Positions 45,974-58,874 are shown, numbered from the stretch's first letter. The stretch is 64,000 bases of DNA from Lunularia cruciata (GCA_948567375.1 OX419757.1:11856974-11920973), one strand, 5' to 3'. Notes: a model not told the origin generated them from the sequence alone. Translations and numbers: made by a program.

Positions 45974-48354
45974 AATACTCTAGTCCTTGCTCGATCGACG
46001 TGGAAAGAACCATGAAGGAATCATAACGTCGAAATTGGAGTCTAAGCCCTCAACGCTTGTTCGTCAAGGAAACCTTCTCAAGAATAGAAGTGATTGAGCT
46101 ATCGTGACGTGCAATATAGATATAGTGACGTGCAATATCCAGAAATGATTCTTTGGACTATAGGCATATTTGTACCTTTGGAATTCATTTCCTGGATGTC
46201 ACCTACGAGGTGAGTCAACCACCTTAATTATCCCTAATGGGTTACCGACCTGCAAACCCCATTCCTTGTTAACCATACTGTATTACCGCTTCCATTATGG
46301 ATTTGAGTAGTAAGAGGGGAATTAATAAGCTAATCACAACTATCTACCTGATAACAAGTATGTTTACCAACAGGCAACATTAATTATTTTAATTACAAAT
46401 CGCCTTTTTGGGGGGGCGGTGGGCCATCACAGACTCAACGCAGAATATCTATCATTTTGCAGATGGTTTGTTGGAATGACAGATGGAGATGGCTGCTTGA
46501 AGAGAAAAGTAACACAAAAGTTACTGCTAAGATCACCGTGTTATGCTTTTTTAGATGTATTTGAGAATACCAAGAAGTGATCACTCATTGAAAGGTTTAG
46601 TCTAACCTTTGAGTCAGGGGTTTGGTAAAAGACAGGGTTAAGAAAGTGATCGGACCCTTGAGATGGTCACTTAATTAAGCAACCTTCCCGTTGTGAGGGT
46701 GCATCTACAAGCACCAGGGTCTTGGGCTGCAAGATGGAATAAGGTGGGCTTTTCCGAGACTCTGTTTGGATGCAACCTTGGATAAGAAAAGCGCCCAACG
46801 TATCAGGCCTAGCAATGTGAAGGCAAACTTTGATTTGGTGCTGCTGGACCTGCTGGACCTCAGTTGTTTCTGGCCGCCAGTGTTGACCCCAATGTGTTGC
46901 TCTCGTGTTTTTGCTGCTGGGTTTAGTGGGATCAATCAGTCTTGATCAATCCCGCCATGATGTAGCGGGAAAGAAGCCAACCTAGCGGAAACAAACCCAC
47001 GAGGCTAATAGGAGGACAAGAAAAGGAGCTTCTTCTGAGGAGAGTTCCCAAACTCTGTCATGGCTGACGATAGTTGAGCTGTGGGCCCATTGGAAAACTG
47101 ACCTTTGAGATGGAGCTTATGAAGAGCAGCAGTAGTTTATGACAGTGGTAAGTAATGGCATGGATTAACGAACCCTACTGAGCTGAATCAGGGGTGTGTT
47201 AAATTACTGTAGAAACGCTGGTTGAGTGACTGACTCACTGATTGCTTTTCTCCTGGTGTCTCTCATGTTCCATGAAGATTCTCGCACTGGGATGCGAGAT
47301 TCTCCTCCTCTCGAGTTGCTGCTGTAGCTCGTTTCTGCAGTGGTCGGTGCGTCAGTTGTTGGACTCGCTTATGGTTTTAGCAAAGGTCCATTGGGAATAA
47401 CGCGTGTGACTGCTAGCACCAGCAGCCCTCACTTGCAATCTGCTCCCACTACTGAGAATTTTCTTTCTTAAATCTGTGGAGTCCAGAATTGAACGTCCTG
47501 TTTCCGTGGGAGTTTTATAACTGGCCCGAGTGATCTGCTCCAGCTCGATTCGGACACAGGTCTTACGCATTTCTAGCTGCCAGATTACTTCATCTGTTCT
47601 CCTATTTCTGGGTCCGAGATCGGGTGTTCTCCTCGAAGTGTTTTGAAATCTTTCTGCAGTGTCTGGTCGATCACTACCCTCTGAGTTCAACGAGCTGAGG
47701 GCATCTAGTCCTAGCTCCATCATCGTACTACTACCAGGTCTGAACTTTCTGGGTTGTGGAAATGCACTAAGGTCTGCAGCCGTGTTTGTCGCCTCATTTA
47801 CCGAGGCTCGCTTGTCTGAACTTTGGTGTCATCGATTTGATGGTCACTTCGAGGAACAGGAGACTGGAAGTAAACCCAGATTTCTGTATGTCAGCTAGTT
47901 CTGTCATGAAGAGGCTTAGCTTTTGGTTCTCTCTGAATGGGGAGTAGGAATTTGATTTCTCCCTTTTCTCATTTATTCTTACATATTTATGTCAGCACAA
48001 TTGGAATATTTCGCCTTGATCGTCTCAATCTATGCGTGTATTATAGCTTCAATTTGTTTCTTGGGTTCAGTAAAATTTATCTGTCTCCATAATTTGCATG
48101 CGGGTACTGCTGGCTCTGTATTTATTGAGGGCTTGCGCATGTTAGGCTCGGCTTAGGAAAGAGGGAGAGGAATGAGGCAACGAACTCGGTCTGATTCAAT
48201 GTCTGCTTGGATCATAATGCTCTTCATGCAGCGTAAAAAGAATGGATTGGGCGGAAATTGTTCTGTAATAGTCAAATAAACCCTATACCTCCAAGCCTGT
48301 GCAATCCAACAGTGCACAGTCTGACTTAGAGTGATTTGATCGAAATTGGGCTGT
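45974..48354. other. Intergenic DNA upstream of the arogenate dehydrogenase gene
   Basis: G+C is higher than in the repeat regions. Frames of 123 codons (47352-47723, minus) and 79 codons (47659-47898, plus) overlap each other and have no domain. No RNA gene is seen. It probably contains the promoter of the next gene. Confidence 0.35.
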
Positions 48355-48573
48355 TTACAACCAGTGCGGACTAGAAGGATGACGCGCCCGCATCCCTATC
48401 CCGCTGGTCGAGTCCGGTTCGAAGGAGACTTCTTTGGCTTTACGAAAGAAAGGCTTTACAGGGTCCGTAACGAGACTCTCGTTTCCGGCCTCCGCGCTGC
48501 CTTCGTTCAGTGAAAGCCAGTGAAAAGGGGGCCGGAGCCGCTTTTCACCTATCAGGTTGAAGGCGCTTAACAT
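48355..48573 (-). other. GC-rich block, possibly organelle-derived (NUMT)
   Basis: The block is distinctly GC-richer than its flanks and carries an open 72-codon minus-strand frame (AGNESLVTDPVKPF; FEPDSTSGIGMRAR). Its style resembles mitochondrial intergenic DNA of plants, from which nuclear copies are common. It lies only 150 bases before the ATG of the arogenate dehydrogenase gene. The organelle origin is a guess without a search. Confidence 0.3.
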
Positions 48574-48722
48574 CTTTTGTTGAAAGTATCACTGCCTCAG
48601 TAGAACTTTGGCAGTTGCGTTTATCGTACTACAAACTTACTGCACTTGTGCTAAAACAGCTGCTGTTTGGTTGATTTCGACGATCCACGATTCTTTGAAG
48701 CTTCGGTTTAGCAGCGGGAGCT

Positions 48723-51700
48723 ATGGAGGGGTTATCCCCAATCTTTACTGCTCACAGTCCCTCTTTATCAACAGCAGCAATTCGTGGTTCTTCAAGGACA
48801 AAAAAGCCGCTTTCCAGACGGACTTCATGTACCAGTCGCGGTTCCAGAAATACTTCTGCATTTTTTGGGACCTCAGTTACTTCTGGGTGCTCTGGACAAA
48901 GTATCAAGCTTCGAAACAATTATCAATCAGGCCAAGCACTTGCCATCGATGCTGCTCAGGGTTTCGATTACGAGTCTATCCGACTTCAAGAGTTAAAGCA
49001 GAAGAATATGTTGAAGCTGGGAATTGTAGGGTTTGGAAATTTTGGCCAATTTTTGGCACAGAGAATGGTGAAGCAAGGCCACACTGTTTTGGCACACTCC
49101 AGATCTGATTACGGTGCTATTGCTCGAAAGCTAGGAGTTACATACTTCAGGTGAAAATCCCACACAAAATAATTGAGAGTCAAGTGACGAGTGGTTGACG
49201 AGAGTGGAACTCGGATGTGCCAATTTTTAGGGTATTTTAGAGTATGGTGATTAATCTGGGCAACTGATGTACAGGGATCCAGATGATTTCTGTGAAGAAC
49301 ATCCGGAGGTCGTTCTCCTGTGCACCTCTATTCTTTCAACCGAAGCAGTTCTTGCTTCTCTACCTATCCAGCGGCTCAAGAGGAACACGCTTTTTGTCGA
49401 CGTTCTATCCGTCAAAGAGTTCCCAAAAAATCTTTTTCTAGAGGTGCGAAGTTCATGCATGTTCGTAGTCTTTCGTTTGATCACAAAGTACCCCAGTAAG
49501 TTCCAGCTTAGATACGAGTTGACAGCCATGTCTTCGGAAGCAGTTGGGCACCTTGCATTCAAAACTTCAAGAGAATGAGTCTCTTGCTTATCATAGGTCT
49601 CTCTACTTCTTGAGGGTCCCAGCTGGATTCTCCTATAATTTTAGGAGGTGATAGAGTAGAATAATCTCAGTTTAGGGTAGGAGATAGGTGGGTTAACACT
49701 CGTAGAAATTTGATCACCATTTTATCACACTTCTCCTAGAAATTTTATCTCCAGTGGTGTGGGCCTTCAAACTTCTCAGTGTTGCTAAAATTCTGAACTC
49801 AAATTCTGAGAAGCTTGGTAATGTGATTGGCAGGTATTACCCAAACAGTTTGACGTCCTCTGCACACATCCCATGTTTGGACCAGAAAGTGGAAGGGGCA
49901 GTTGGGCAGGGCTCCCTTTTGTTTATGATAAAGTCCGTATTTCTGACGGACAGCGTGCAGAACGCTGCAGGAAGTTTTTGAACATATTCGAGAGTGAAGT
50001 AAGATCCGTTTCCGTCCCAGCTCCTCTCTTGTATCATCCAAAGTAACACGAAGAATCTTAAGCTTGAGCTCCATTAGCTCGTAAATTTAGTTTGTGGTAT
50101 GATTGTCATAGTGTGAGTGGTATACAACAGATTGAATATCTCATGATTATTTGAAAATAGTAGTTTGACGTAAGTGTTCTGGGTTGGAGGAACTGTGGCT
50201 GCTTCAAATTATCGAGGCCTAGTGGGTGCCTGGAGATAGTCAATTTTGTTCATCTACTTGTCTGCTTGCAGGGCTGCAGAATGGTCGAAATGACATGTGA
50301 GGAGCACGATGTTCATGCTGCCGGAAGTCAGTTTATAACCCACACTGTGGGAAGGTTAGTGAGAACACTTCAAATTTTTCTTGAGTAGTAGGCAGGACTT
50401 GAGAACTCTTTCAACAACTTTTTGGACGAATTTGGGTGATGGGGGAAGTCCGGTTCTCATATTGGGGTGATCCACACTTGAGGATTTGATGGAAGAACGC
50501 TAAGCGTTATCACGCTTAGCGTGATAACGAGTGACTGTGAACACATGTATCTGCACTGGATGAACATGCTGATTGCATTTCATGATGTCTACTGTCTCAC
50601 ACGATGCCAGTTATCATAGTCCGGGGTATGCTATTTAGATTGCTGTATTCTTGACCTTCTTATTTAAGGGAGTCCTCTTTCTTTGAACTTGGAGATTCCC
50701 CTTGTTTCAACTATACGGACAAGAATGGACCTTACGCTATTCCATGGGTGAACGGTGTTTCTGCCATGCAGAGTACTGGGGAGCCTTGGGCTTGAATCAA
50801 CACCAATCAACACGAAGGGTTATGAATCCCTCTTGAGACTTGTGAGTGCATCTAACATCCATCAGATGCTGCCTTCAGGAAGGTCAATTGTGGACATGGT
50901 CTGTGAGTGCGGAACAGACTGTGAGCTAACTGTCAGTTTCAGTAGGAGCAATTGCCTGTGCTTTACATAAGAATGAATTGTCCACTCTCCTCTGTGAAGT
51001 TTGTTGGGACTTCAGGAGCAAATATATGTAATGGCGGAGTTCCTCTTGCATCATATCCATTATCGCATTTAAGATGGCGAATGGTAACATCACTATCGAA
51101 ATGGAGTAGGTGTTTCCAGTTTAAAATCCTTCAGAAAATGGTCACGATCTCTGTATGACCATACTAATGGAATGGTGTGCTTGATTGTTCTGTTAACAGG
51201 TCGAGAATACCTACAGCGACAGTTTTGATCTCTACTATGGTTTATTTCTGTACAATAACAATGCCACTGAGGAGGTGACGGTCTTTCTGCTTGATATACT
51301 TCTCTGTAGTGAAAGCTCAAAATATCATTTACTCCTGTAGTGCCGTCTAGAAGAGATTGTATTATTTGTCTGAAACCTGCAAGACATTGCCTCATCATTA
51401 CTTTGAGAATCCCGACGTGGTAGAAGCCAGAGAACTTCAACGTGAATGCTTCCACAGAATTGTTCTGCCGCAGCGTGTGCTGGTTTTTTGACAGTTTCGT
51501 TTTCTTTGCAGTTACAAAACTTGGAGCGTGCCTTTGACTCTGTGAAATCTCAACTTTTTGACAAACTGCACTCCATCTTACGACAACAAATGATGTTGAA
51601 GAGCGGTCAATCACAAGGTGAACCCAACATACTGTCCTCACCGCCTCCGGCTGTGAAGACTCTGCTGCTTTCAGAAAACAAGAACTCTGCTTCTACACCT

Positions 51701-51835
51701 TCAAAAGGGGTTGATGTGAACGTCAATATTACTAGCGACCCCAGAAGTGTCCCTCAACTCGAGGAGGTCATTGCTTCTAAAGTGCAAGAGGCCATCACCT
51801 CAAAAGTCTTTCCTCCACAGCAGAAGAAAAGCTGA
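48723..51835 (+). CDS. TYRA: Arogenate dehydrogenase (TyrA family), plastid-targeted
   Basis: Seven exons (48723-49150, 49275-49443, 49834-49998, 50272-50354, 50772-50841, 51200-51274, 51512-51835), all with GT-AG borders, join to 437 aa. Residues 1 to about 90 are Ser/Thr/Arg-rich, a plastid transit peptide. The NADP-binding Rossmann start is KLGIVGFGNFGQFLAQRMVK (GxGxxG at 103-108). VEVVLLCTS-like, HPMFGPESG and GSQFITHTVGRVLGSLGLES segments are diagnostic of plant TyrA. It oxidatively decarboxylates L-arogenate to L-tyrosine. The domain ends near DKLHSILRQQM. About 80 further residues (51590-51832), Ser/Pro/Lys-rich, form a C-terminal tail I do not know from other plants. The start is the first ATG of the open frame. 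Confidence 0.9.
50498..50529. repeat. Near-perfect palindrome in intron 4 of the arogenate dehydrogenase gene
   Basis: CGTTATCACGCT, one T, then AGCGTGATAACG (50505-50529) is a perfect 12-bp inverted repeat with a one-base centre. CGCTAAGCG (50498-50506) also pairs with CGCTTAGCG (50513-50521), so a second, overlapping stem with a 6-nt loop is possible. Confidence 0.8.
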
Positions 51836-53762
51836 ACTGTAAATTGACTACATATGACCTTTATGATCAGCAGTTAGTGCGATTTTGCTACCTCTTTTGC
51901 AGGGCATTTGAAGAAGTTTCTTACAGTGCTCCATCTCCTCGGTAATTTTAGTGTTTTGCTGGTTCTGTAGTAATTTCTGTAAAGTTCGGCATTGGAAGAG
52001 AACCCAATTTGGGTATGTGGTCCTTTAGACTCACGCGCTTACTAGGAACAGGGTTAGAGATGTTTTTATTCTTCAGTGGGCCGAGGACACTAAGCTGCAT
52101 TTCAGCCCAGCTACTGGAGCGATTGTATCTCTAGAACAAATTCACATAGGAACAAAGTCACATTTTAATATCGTTCGTAAAAGAGTTTCGGGTACCGAAG
52201 GGATATTGAAGGCTAAACCCTATGTAGAATGTGTTAGTCTTTTTTCTGCTGGATTAACTAATTTGCTTCATTGAATTCCCGATACAGCAGAGAACCCGCA
52301 CCTGCCGAGGTACTCAGGTTTACCGCGCTTTACTAAAATCAATTCTTTGCGGACCGAACGATGCAATCAGGAAGTTGTTGCTCCAACACCAGCTTGCTCT
52401 TCCCCTGCTCAACGCTCCTTGTCGACGCTCGGGCTCTGAAGTTCGCAGTGGGTTCATTAAACTCGGCTCATAATTTCTAATCTCTGCAAGAACTCTTAAC
52501 ACTATCTGGTTATACCTACACCAGAGCCTGTACTTCTACGGTGTCTCACACTGGCCTTGATTGGCAATGGTGATGTCTTAGTGCTTCTAGGCACTCGTTT
52601 GTTGCGCTTATTACTCAAGTGTCCGCTAGCTCCGTAACAAAGAAGACACTATTCACTTGTCTGAGTTTTATCAATATATAGATTTTGGAAATATGAAATA
52701 TTGAGTAAATCTGGAAGACTCCGTCGTGAGCAGGGTTTTTATTTCTCGAGAATCCTGGGCGCTTGACATTATCTAAAAGAAATCAGATAGACAAGCAAAG
52801 TTGTTTTGTATTATTAGGCAAAATACTAATGAAGTATATAATTCTGCGAAATACTCTTAAGAAAAAATTGCCGTTATTTCTTATTGCATGGCCACTTAAA
52901 TGAGGGGCAGGAGGGAAATATGAAAGTAGTGAGCACGTACAATAGTGCAAAAATGGCTTTTGAGGCGATCTCCATTTACATCCTGACAGTATTGATACAC
53001 CTAGAACCTAACTCATCGTTTTATCGATAATTCTACCAATCTGTTATATACTATATCCTCTTTCCTGTACAGTCAACTTATGACAACTGCTAGTCAATGG
53101 CGCCCAAGGAAGACCTTGCGTGTGAGCAAACATCGTTCAAAGTTTAATTGCGTTCCAACGCATACCTGAAATCGTATAAAGCATAAGTTCGTCAGCTCAA
53201 AATCGTCTAAAACCATTTCCTTCCAGCACGACTTGGAGGGTTGCATAGACCTGAAAGGATGTGAAGGACAAACATAGAATCGAGGAATTGAGTACAAGTG
53301 GAGCATACCTTACAGAAAATGCTCTTATCTTCCTGGCTGTTTTTGTGAACTTCGCAAGCCATTCATCGAGTCTCGTCGCGGATAGGAACATCGAGCTCAC
53401 ATAACTGCTACCTTGTAGAAGAATGTTGGCTGTTCATGTCTGACTTGAAACTCTCTCCAGTGGAGATTGTTTCACACTTCTGAAGTGGAAGGAAACGTGA
53501 AGTCATCAGATACCCAACTTGCACTGAAGTTCAAAAGATGGACGTGACCTATCATAAGAAGAACATCAACTGACTAGCACAAGCTGCATGCAAACTCAAA
53601 TGTTCTATTTTCACATAGAAACTGCACCTGAAAAACACTGCGTAGTGTATTAAACTCACGGCAGGCCCCGGCCAACCCAAGTACAATATTGGGTCCTGCG
53701 GCGCAGTCACCATTCGCAGATATAGGCACCAGACAGCAGACTCTAATTCTTTGAGATCATCG
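51836..53762. other. Intergenic region between two convergent genes
   Basis: It holds the 3' UTRs of the arogenate dehydrogenase gene (to the left) and the PPR gene (to the right). No other gene is seen; frames are short and lack domains. Confidence 0.4.
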
Positions 53763-56700
53763 TCAGCCTTGCACACCTTCCTTGCTGTATTTCAGCAGAT
53801 ACTCGTACTGACTCTGATACTCCGAGATGAGCTCTTGTTTAATCTCAGGCCCGAGATTTGATTGCTGACAGACAAGTTTGTAGTATTTGAGCCCATCTTG
53901 CCATCTTTCAGCGTTGGCGAAAGCTCGGACAAAGACAAAATAGGTGACGGCATCAGCTACAAATCCACTCTCTTCCATCTCAGTCAAAAGGTTTTCCATG
54001 TGTTTGAAATGGCCTGCGCGACCGTATGCATCCATGAGTACTGTATAGCTTCTGACATCAGGCCTGACCCCCGCCTTTAACATGTCTTGGAAAACTGTTT
54101 CAGCTTCCTGAAAAGTGAAAGAAACTTCGGTTTAGCCTCTAGTACGTAATCATCAAGATGCACTATGACGCAAACGGCATGATACGTTCTTCTCGAGGAG
54201 TGAAGATAACATTTTGTATAGTACAGAGTTGCGTTGTCACAATTCAAGGAAGATAAAATTGTGGATACTTAACGAAGGAACAGGCAGATGTTAGATTGAC
54301 TACTACCTCGCATAAACCATGCTGGGCATAGCTGTTGATCAACGAGGAGTAAACGGAGGCATTGGGCAAGCAGCCAGCTTTACACATTTCCGCCCAAACT
54401 CCCTCTGCCTCCTCATACTGGCCTGCTCGACCATACATGCTAATCAAAGTTCCATAGCTCACAACGTTTGGTCTGTGCCCAGCTGCTTTTAAGTCCTTGT
54501 ATATCTGTAAAACCTCCTCTATTGATTCATGCTTCGCTGTCGCATCGAGTAAGATGTTGTATGTCCAGAGATCTGGCCTGCAGCCCTCAGATGTCATCTT
54601 CTCTAGTACCTCTAAAGCTTTGCCGATGTGACCAGCTTTGCTATATGAATAGATCATAGTATTAAAAGTCACCTGCCAAAATAACAATAAAAAATCAACT
54701 GAATGTCTTGATAAACCAGACTCTGCTCTATTCTAGAAACCATATACCAGCTGCCTATGGGTCGCCTGATCACGTTCGAGATTGCCTAACAGGTATATCA
54801 ACTCGAAAAACACAAGCTTTACATAAACAGGGTATGCCGTTGCACTGGAACCTACATGACGAGACGGTGTACGCTAATAAACTAATAAACTATCAGCGTG
54901 CAGATTCGGGAAAAAGGAACCCTGCTTGAAAGAAGATAGGACAATACCCGATCAGGACTCAAGCCAGTCTTTTGAATGTCAAGTAGCACATTTTCTGCCT
55001 CCACGAATAACTCTCCTCGTCCGTACAGATCAAGGACAGTATTGAAAGTGTAGAGGGTCGGTACGCAACCCGCACACTCCATCTCTTTGTACAGCACCGA
55101 AGCTTTTTCATACAATCCTTCATTACCGTAGGCTTTCAGCAAGGCATTATAGGTCCAGGTATTTGGTGCACATCCATTCTTTTTCATCTCCTCGAATAGT
55201 TCAACGGCTGTGTTGAGCTGACCAGCTTTTCCATAAGCATTTACAAGACTGGTGTATGTTACAACATTCGGCAGGTACTTATCTTTCCTCATCCTTTGTA
55301 GGACAACACTAGCACTTTCCAGAAGATTCCCACTAATGTACGCGTTGATCATACAATTGTAAGTGATATCGTCAGGTTTCAACCCTCTACTCTCCAGTTC
55401 CTCGAACAATTCGACAACTTTGTCCAACCCAACTCCATGCTTTGAACAGGCATGAATCAAGGTATTATATGTGACAATGTTCGGCTCACACTTCTCTGCT
55501 TTCATGAGATTGAAAAGCTCAAGGGCCTTTTTCACCAGACCTTGCTTTGCATATCTGTCAAAAGAATCGTGACCACAACATGTACTGGTGAATGATTGTC
55601 GCCTGTAGATTTTATACTGTCTAACCCTAAGTACAGAGACCTTCGAACGATGTCTGCTACGAACATATGATCGAGGAGGGGTGATATAAGCATCCTCGAC
55701 TCCTCACTCTTTTGAATGCCGTTGCTGTAGAAAAGCAAAACGAACTACTGCAATCCAAACTGGAGGTGGTTTAGAGGGATAGAAATGAGTGGACCATTAA
55801 GGATTGCAGAAACAAATACAGCATGTACTTACCCACATATCAAAGACGTATACGAGAATACACTTGGCAAAATTCGTGCCTCCTTCATACCATCAAAGAT
55901 TTCTCTAGCAAGAGCCAATTTGCCGTCCCTACCAAGAATCCCTATGATGGTCAAGTAGTTATGTTCCGAAAGTTCACATGTACATTGACCCTGCAAGAAG
56001 CGGAACACTTCCAGAGCTTTCCCACGAGCTCCCCTGTGCTCCAACTGTTTCATCATCTGACAAAGTTTAATGTGACAAATGTTAGTAGAAGTGACAGTGA
56101 ATTTTAAAAACAAATGTTGATATCCTGTAAGCTCATTGACTCTACAGATTAAGCATCTAATGGAAAGAATAAGAGAAAAGTAAATCGCTAACTATGTGTA
56201 CTCCAATTTCAATACTTCAGTCCACATCATTTGAATTTATCCTCTGAAGGAATCAAACGCAAACCCTGGAGTTTCAGACTGCCACCAATATTATTCTTAA
56301 CCGCCCTTGATCGAGTTTACAAAGCACACTCTCTCTCGCAGATAGAGCTCCGAATACAGAGGAAGAAAGTAGACAAGTACCTGATCCCACAGGGAACAAT
56401 GATTCGCAAACGCCTCAGCACTTCGAGTCAAAGCCAAAGCAGCTTCATTACCAGAATTCGCTAAAAAGTCAATCACCGCTTTGTTTACGAGCTCGTCATT
56501 CTTATCAGCATTCTTCTTCCGCCTGATCGACTTTGCTGCTTTGCTAGGAATTGGAAATGGTTTCGGTTTTAGTCCAGACCCAGACTTCCTAACACCTTCA
56601 GATTTATCCTCTACCCTACCCCTAACACCTGTACCATTCACCTCGCCCTTCTTCCCACCCTTAGGTACTACAACCTCTCTTGAAACCTCCAGAACCGCTG

Positions 56701-57064
56701 CCTCCGAAATTCCAGACCCATTTCTTCCCCGGTTCGGCCCCCCTGATGCTCCCCGGCTAAGATCCTCTTCCGTAACATCCACCTCTCCAGCCCTCCAGAC
56801 ACGAGAAGAATAAGCAGAAGCAAAAGATTTGGGAAGATGGGTGTCTTCCAGAACCACCTGAGAACCCCCAACGTGATCAGCAGTACCTCTTTCTGCAGCT
56901 GCTGCTACTTCCCCATGAGAGGATGAACATTTACATCCACTGGGAAGAAAAACTCGTCTAAATTTCTCTGAATCGTTCAGGTCCTGCGGACCTGAACGAA
57001 TCTGCTGTGGTGGCGGTGTCTGAGCAAAGGCGAAGACATTCTGGTGAATCCATGACAAGATCAT
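53763..57064 (-). CDS. P-class pentatricopeptide repeat protein, 741 aa
   Basis: Five exons on the minus strand (57064-56381, 56056-55833, 55554-54948, 54672-54307, 54107-53763) join in frame with GT-AG borders. The start MILSWIHQNVFAFAQTPPPQ at 57064 is chosen because two codons upstream (GTG GCG) lack an ATG. Residues 1-228 are low-complexity and basic (targeting region plus linker). About 13 tandem 35-aa PPR motifs follow (VTYNTLIHACSKHG, VTYTSLVNAYGKAG, VSYGTLISMYGRAG, RSYTVLMDAYGRAG and others). No E or DYW domain follows, so it is P-class. Such proteins bind specific organellar RNAs to guide processing, stability or translation. The repeats are complete and the frame has no stop, so it looks functional. 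I cannot name an orthologue or the organelle. Confidence 0.85.
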
Positions 57065-57635
57065 CGCCACAGCTCTTAAATCGCGTGGACTGCTGGGGTG
57101 AGCTCAGACAGAGGGAAGGAGTTCAGATGTACCCCGTTGTTAAAATCCACATTCAGGATTGAGAAATTGGGTTGATGAGTGCTGGAGCAGTGTAAACTGA
57201 GGGGGAAGCAGCGCCAGATGCCAAACAGACCACCGATCATAGGCGATTTTCTGTGGATGTTGAGCAGATTCTGGGAGACAGTAACTTTATCCCCAATGGT
57301 TGTGGAAGGGCCCTGCTTCAGGGGATTTTGGCAAACGATAGGCTGACGTGACGAGGTAATTGAGCAAAGATGGGCAGGATGACCTGGCCTTTGGATTCTG
57401 GTGACTTGGAGGAGTGTGTTCCTCGCACTTGTAACTCGTGTTACCTGTTAAGGGTTGAGGAGAAGAGCATCGCACTTGCTGTTAGGAGGGAGGTGGAAGG
57501 AAATAGTTTCATATCGAAGGACTGACGTGCCACTCACATATGTGACGTGGATGTAGGTATGGTGTTTGCTTGGGAAATATTCAACCTAAAAGAGGTGTTT
57601 CCATGGAGTTAGTCATTTCATATGATATTTCCTTT
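57065..57635. other. Promoter and 5' UTR region of the PPR gene
   Basis: No ORF with a domain is seen. The first 100-200 bases on the right of the ATG are likely 5' UTR. A LINE fragment starts at 57636. Confidence 0.35.
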
Positions 57636-58045
57636 GTACCACTCTCGCTCTCATACTTTGTAGTTTACTTTAGACAGCGTGTGTCCATTGCTCTACAGAG
57701 GGCAATGGCTGGTGCAATCCATAGGAGAGCAATCACATTAAGTGATATTTCTTCGGATGCTTCAGTTGTGTGTAGATCGTACGACTTGCATAGCTCGGAT
57801 ATCTTAGGTGCGGTAAGGTAGATTTCTCATACGGACTCTATTGAGGCTTAGCCCCATGTTACCTTTTTTGGTCTCTCCCTTGTACGGCTTGATGGGGTCT
57901 TCCCATCCTTCATTTTTCCTACGCGTTCGCCTTTACTCCTTTGGAAAGAAAAAGACAACCACGTAGATAGAACACATGAAGGATGGAAAGACCCATTCAA
58001 GCCGTACAAGGGAAAGACGAAAGAGGTAAAATGAGGCTAAGCCCG
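57636..58045 (+). mobile_element. LINE 3' part ending in an inverted tail
   Basis: GTACCACTCTCGCTCTCATA through TGGATATCTTAGGTGCGG matches 4843-5030. In the plus frame it reads YFRQRVSIALQRAMAGAIHR and RRAITLSDISSDASVVCRSY, with far fewer stops than the copy at 4850-5020. The last 70 bases (57844-57913) return in inverted orientation at 57976-58042, separated by 62 nt. It is the better-preserved end of the family. Confidence 0.65.
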
Positions 58046-58352
58046 TTTGGAAACGACGATCTCTTTGTATTATGGTAGGTACAACAAGTCGACTTGAACT
58101 TTAGCGTGGTAGATTGTGTAGCTTGTTTATATTCCCAAGAGACTAAATAGTAAATGAAGACAGTATAATACCTTTATAATTCAGATATGTATATCTATAT
58201 AATTTAAATAATAATAATATGATACAATTGAAAAAATTAAATTAAGATTAAAGCAAATATCTACTACATACTGCATCATAAAACTGTTTATTTCATTCCA
58301 TGACTTTGTCAAAGTTTAGAGAAACTAATTTATCAATTGCATTAAAGACAAG

Positions 58353-58481
58353 GGATATCTAATGATCCAAAATTCTTAGAGGTTTAAAGATGAATCCTGG
58401 GTTTATCTTGTCTCCGATTAGATTAGACACAAGGACCTGCTTTCGGGACAAGATAAATCATGGATTAATTATTGGATATCG
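58353..58481. repeat. MITE-like inverted repeat of about 130 bp
   Basis: AATCCTGGGTTTATCTTGTC (58393-58412) pairs with GACAAGATAAATCATGGATT (58447-58466), 17 of 20 positions. The outer GGATATCT (58353) pairs with GGATATCG (58474-58481) in inverse order. No coding capacity is present. Terminal duplications are not obvious. Confidence 0.45.
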
Positions 58482-58874
58482 CATAATAATACTTACTTAC
58501 TTCCACATTTATGAATCCAAATTTAGAATACCTCATATCATAATTTTCAAGCATTCTTAATATATTTCTATTCACAATATAAAAAGTTTGATACTTACAT
58601 TCATAAGAGTACATAGATTTTTACCTTAAATATCTTTTTATAATATATCCTCATAAAATTATTTTCCTGTAATAAATAAATATTATAAATAGAATTTTTA
58701 AATATTAATATAAATAAATAAGATGTATAAATAGACCACAGATCAAGGATTCATTTCAAACATATTTTGAGAAATATATGAAGTTAAAATGGGGAAGATA
58801 ATAAATTTTCAGATTCTTTACATGATGTTAATTTAGTTTAGAAATGAGATTTACACTATAAGATATAATTGAGA

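Noticed and set aside
47352..47898. Overlapping ORFs of 123 and 79 codons on opposite strands
   Set aside because: They overlap, lack domains and sit in a probable promoter region.
48608..49108. 166-codon plus-strand ORF over the arogenate dehydrogenase start
   Set aside because: A frame shadow of exon 1; the other frame carries the transit peptide and the GxGxxG motif.
51093..51641. 182-codon minus-strand ORF
   Set aside because: Antisense across exons 6 and 7 and the intron between them of arogenate dehydrogenase.
57570..57821. 83-codon ORF as a gene
   Set aside because: From 57636 on it is LINE sequence shared with 4843-5030.
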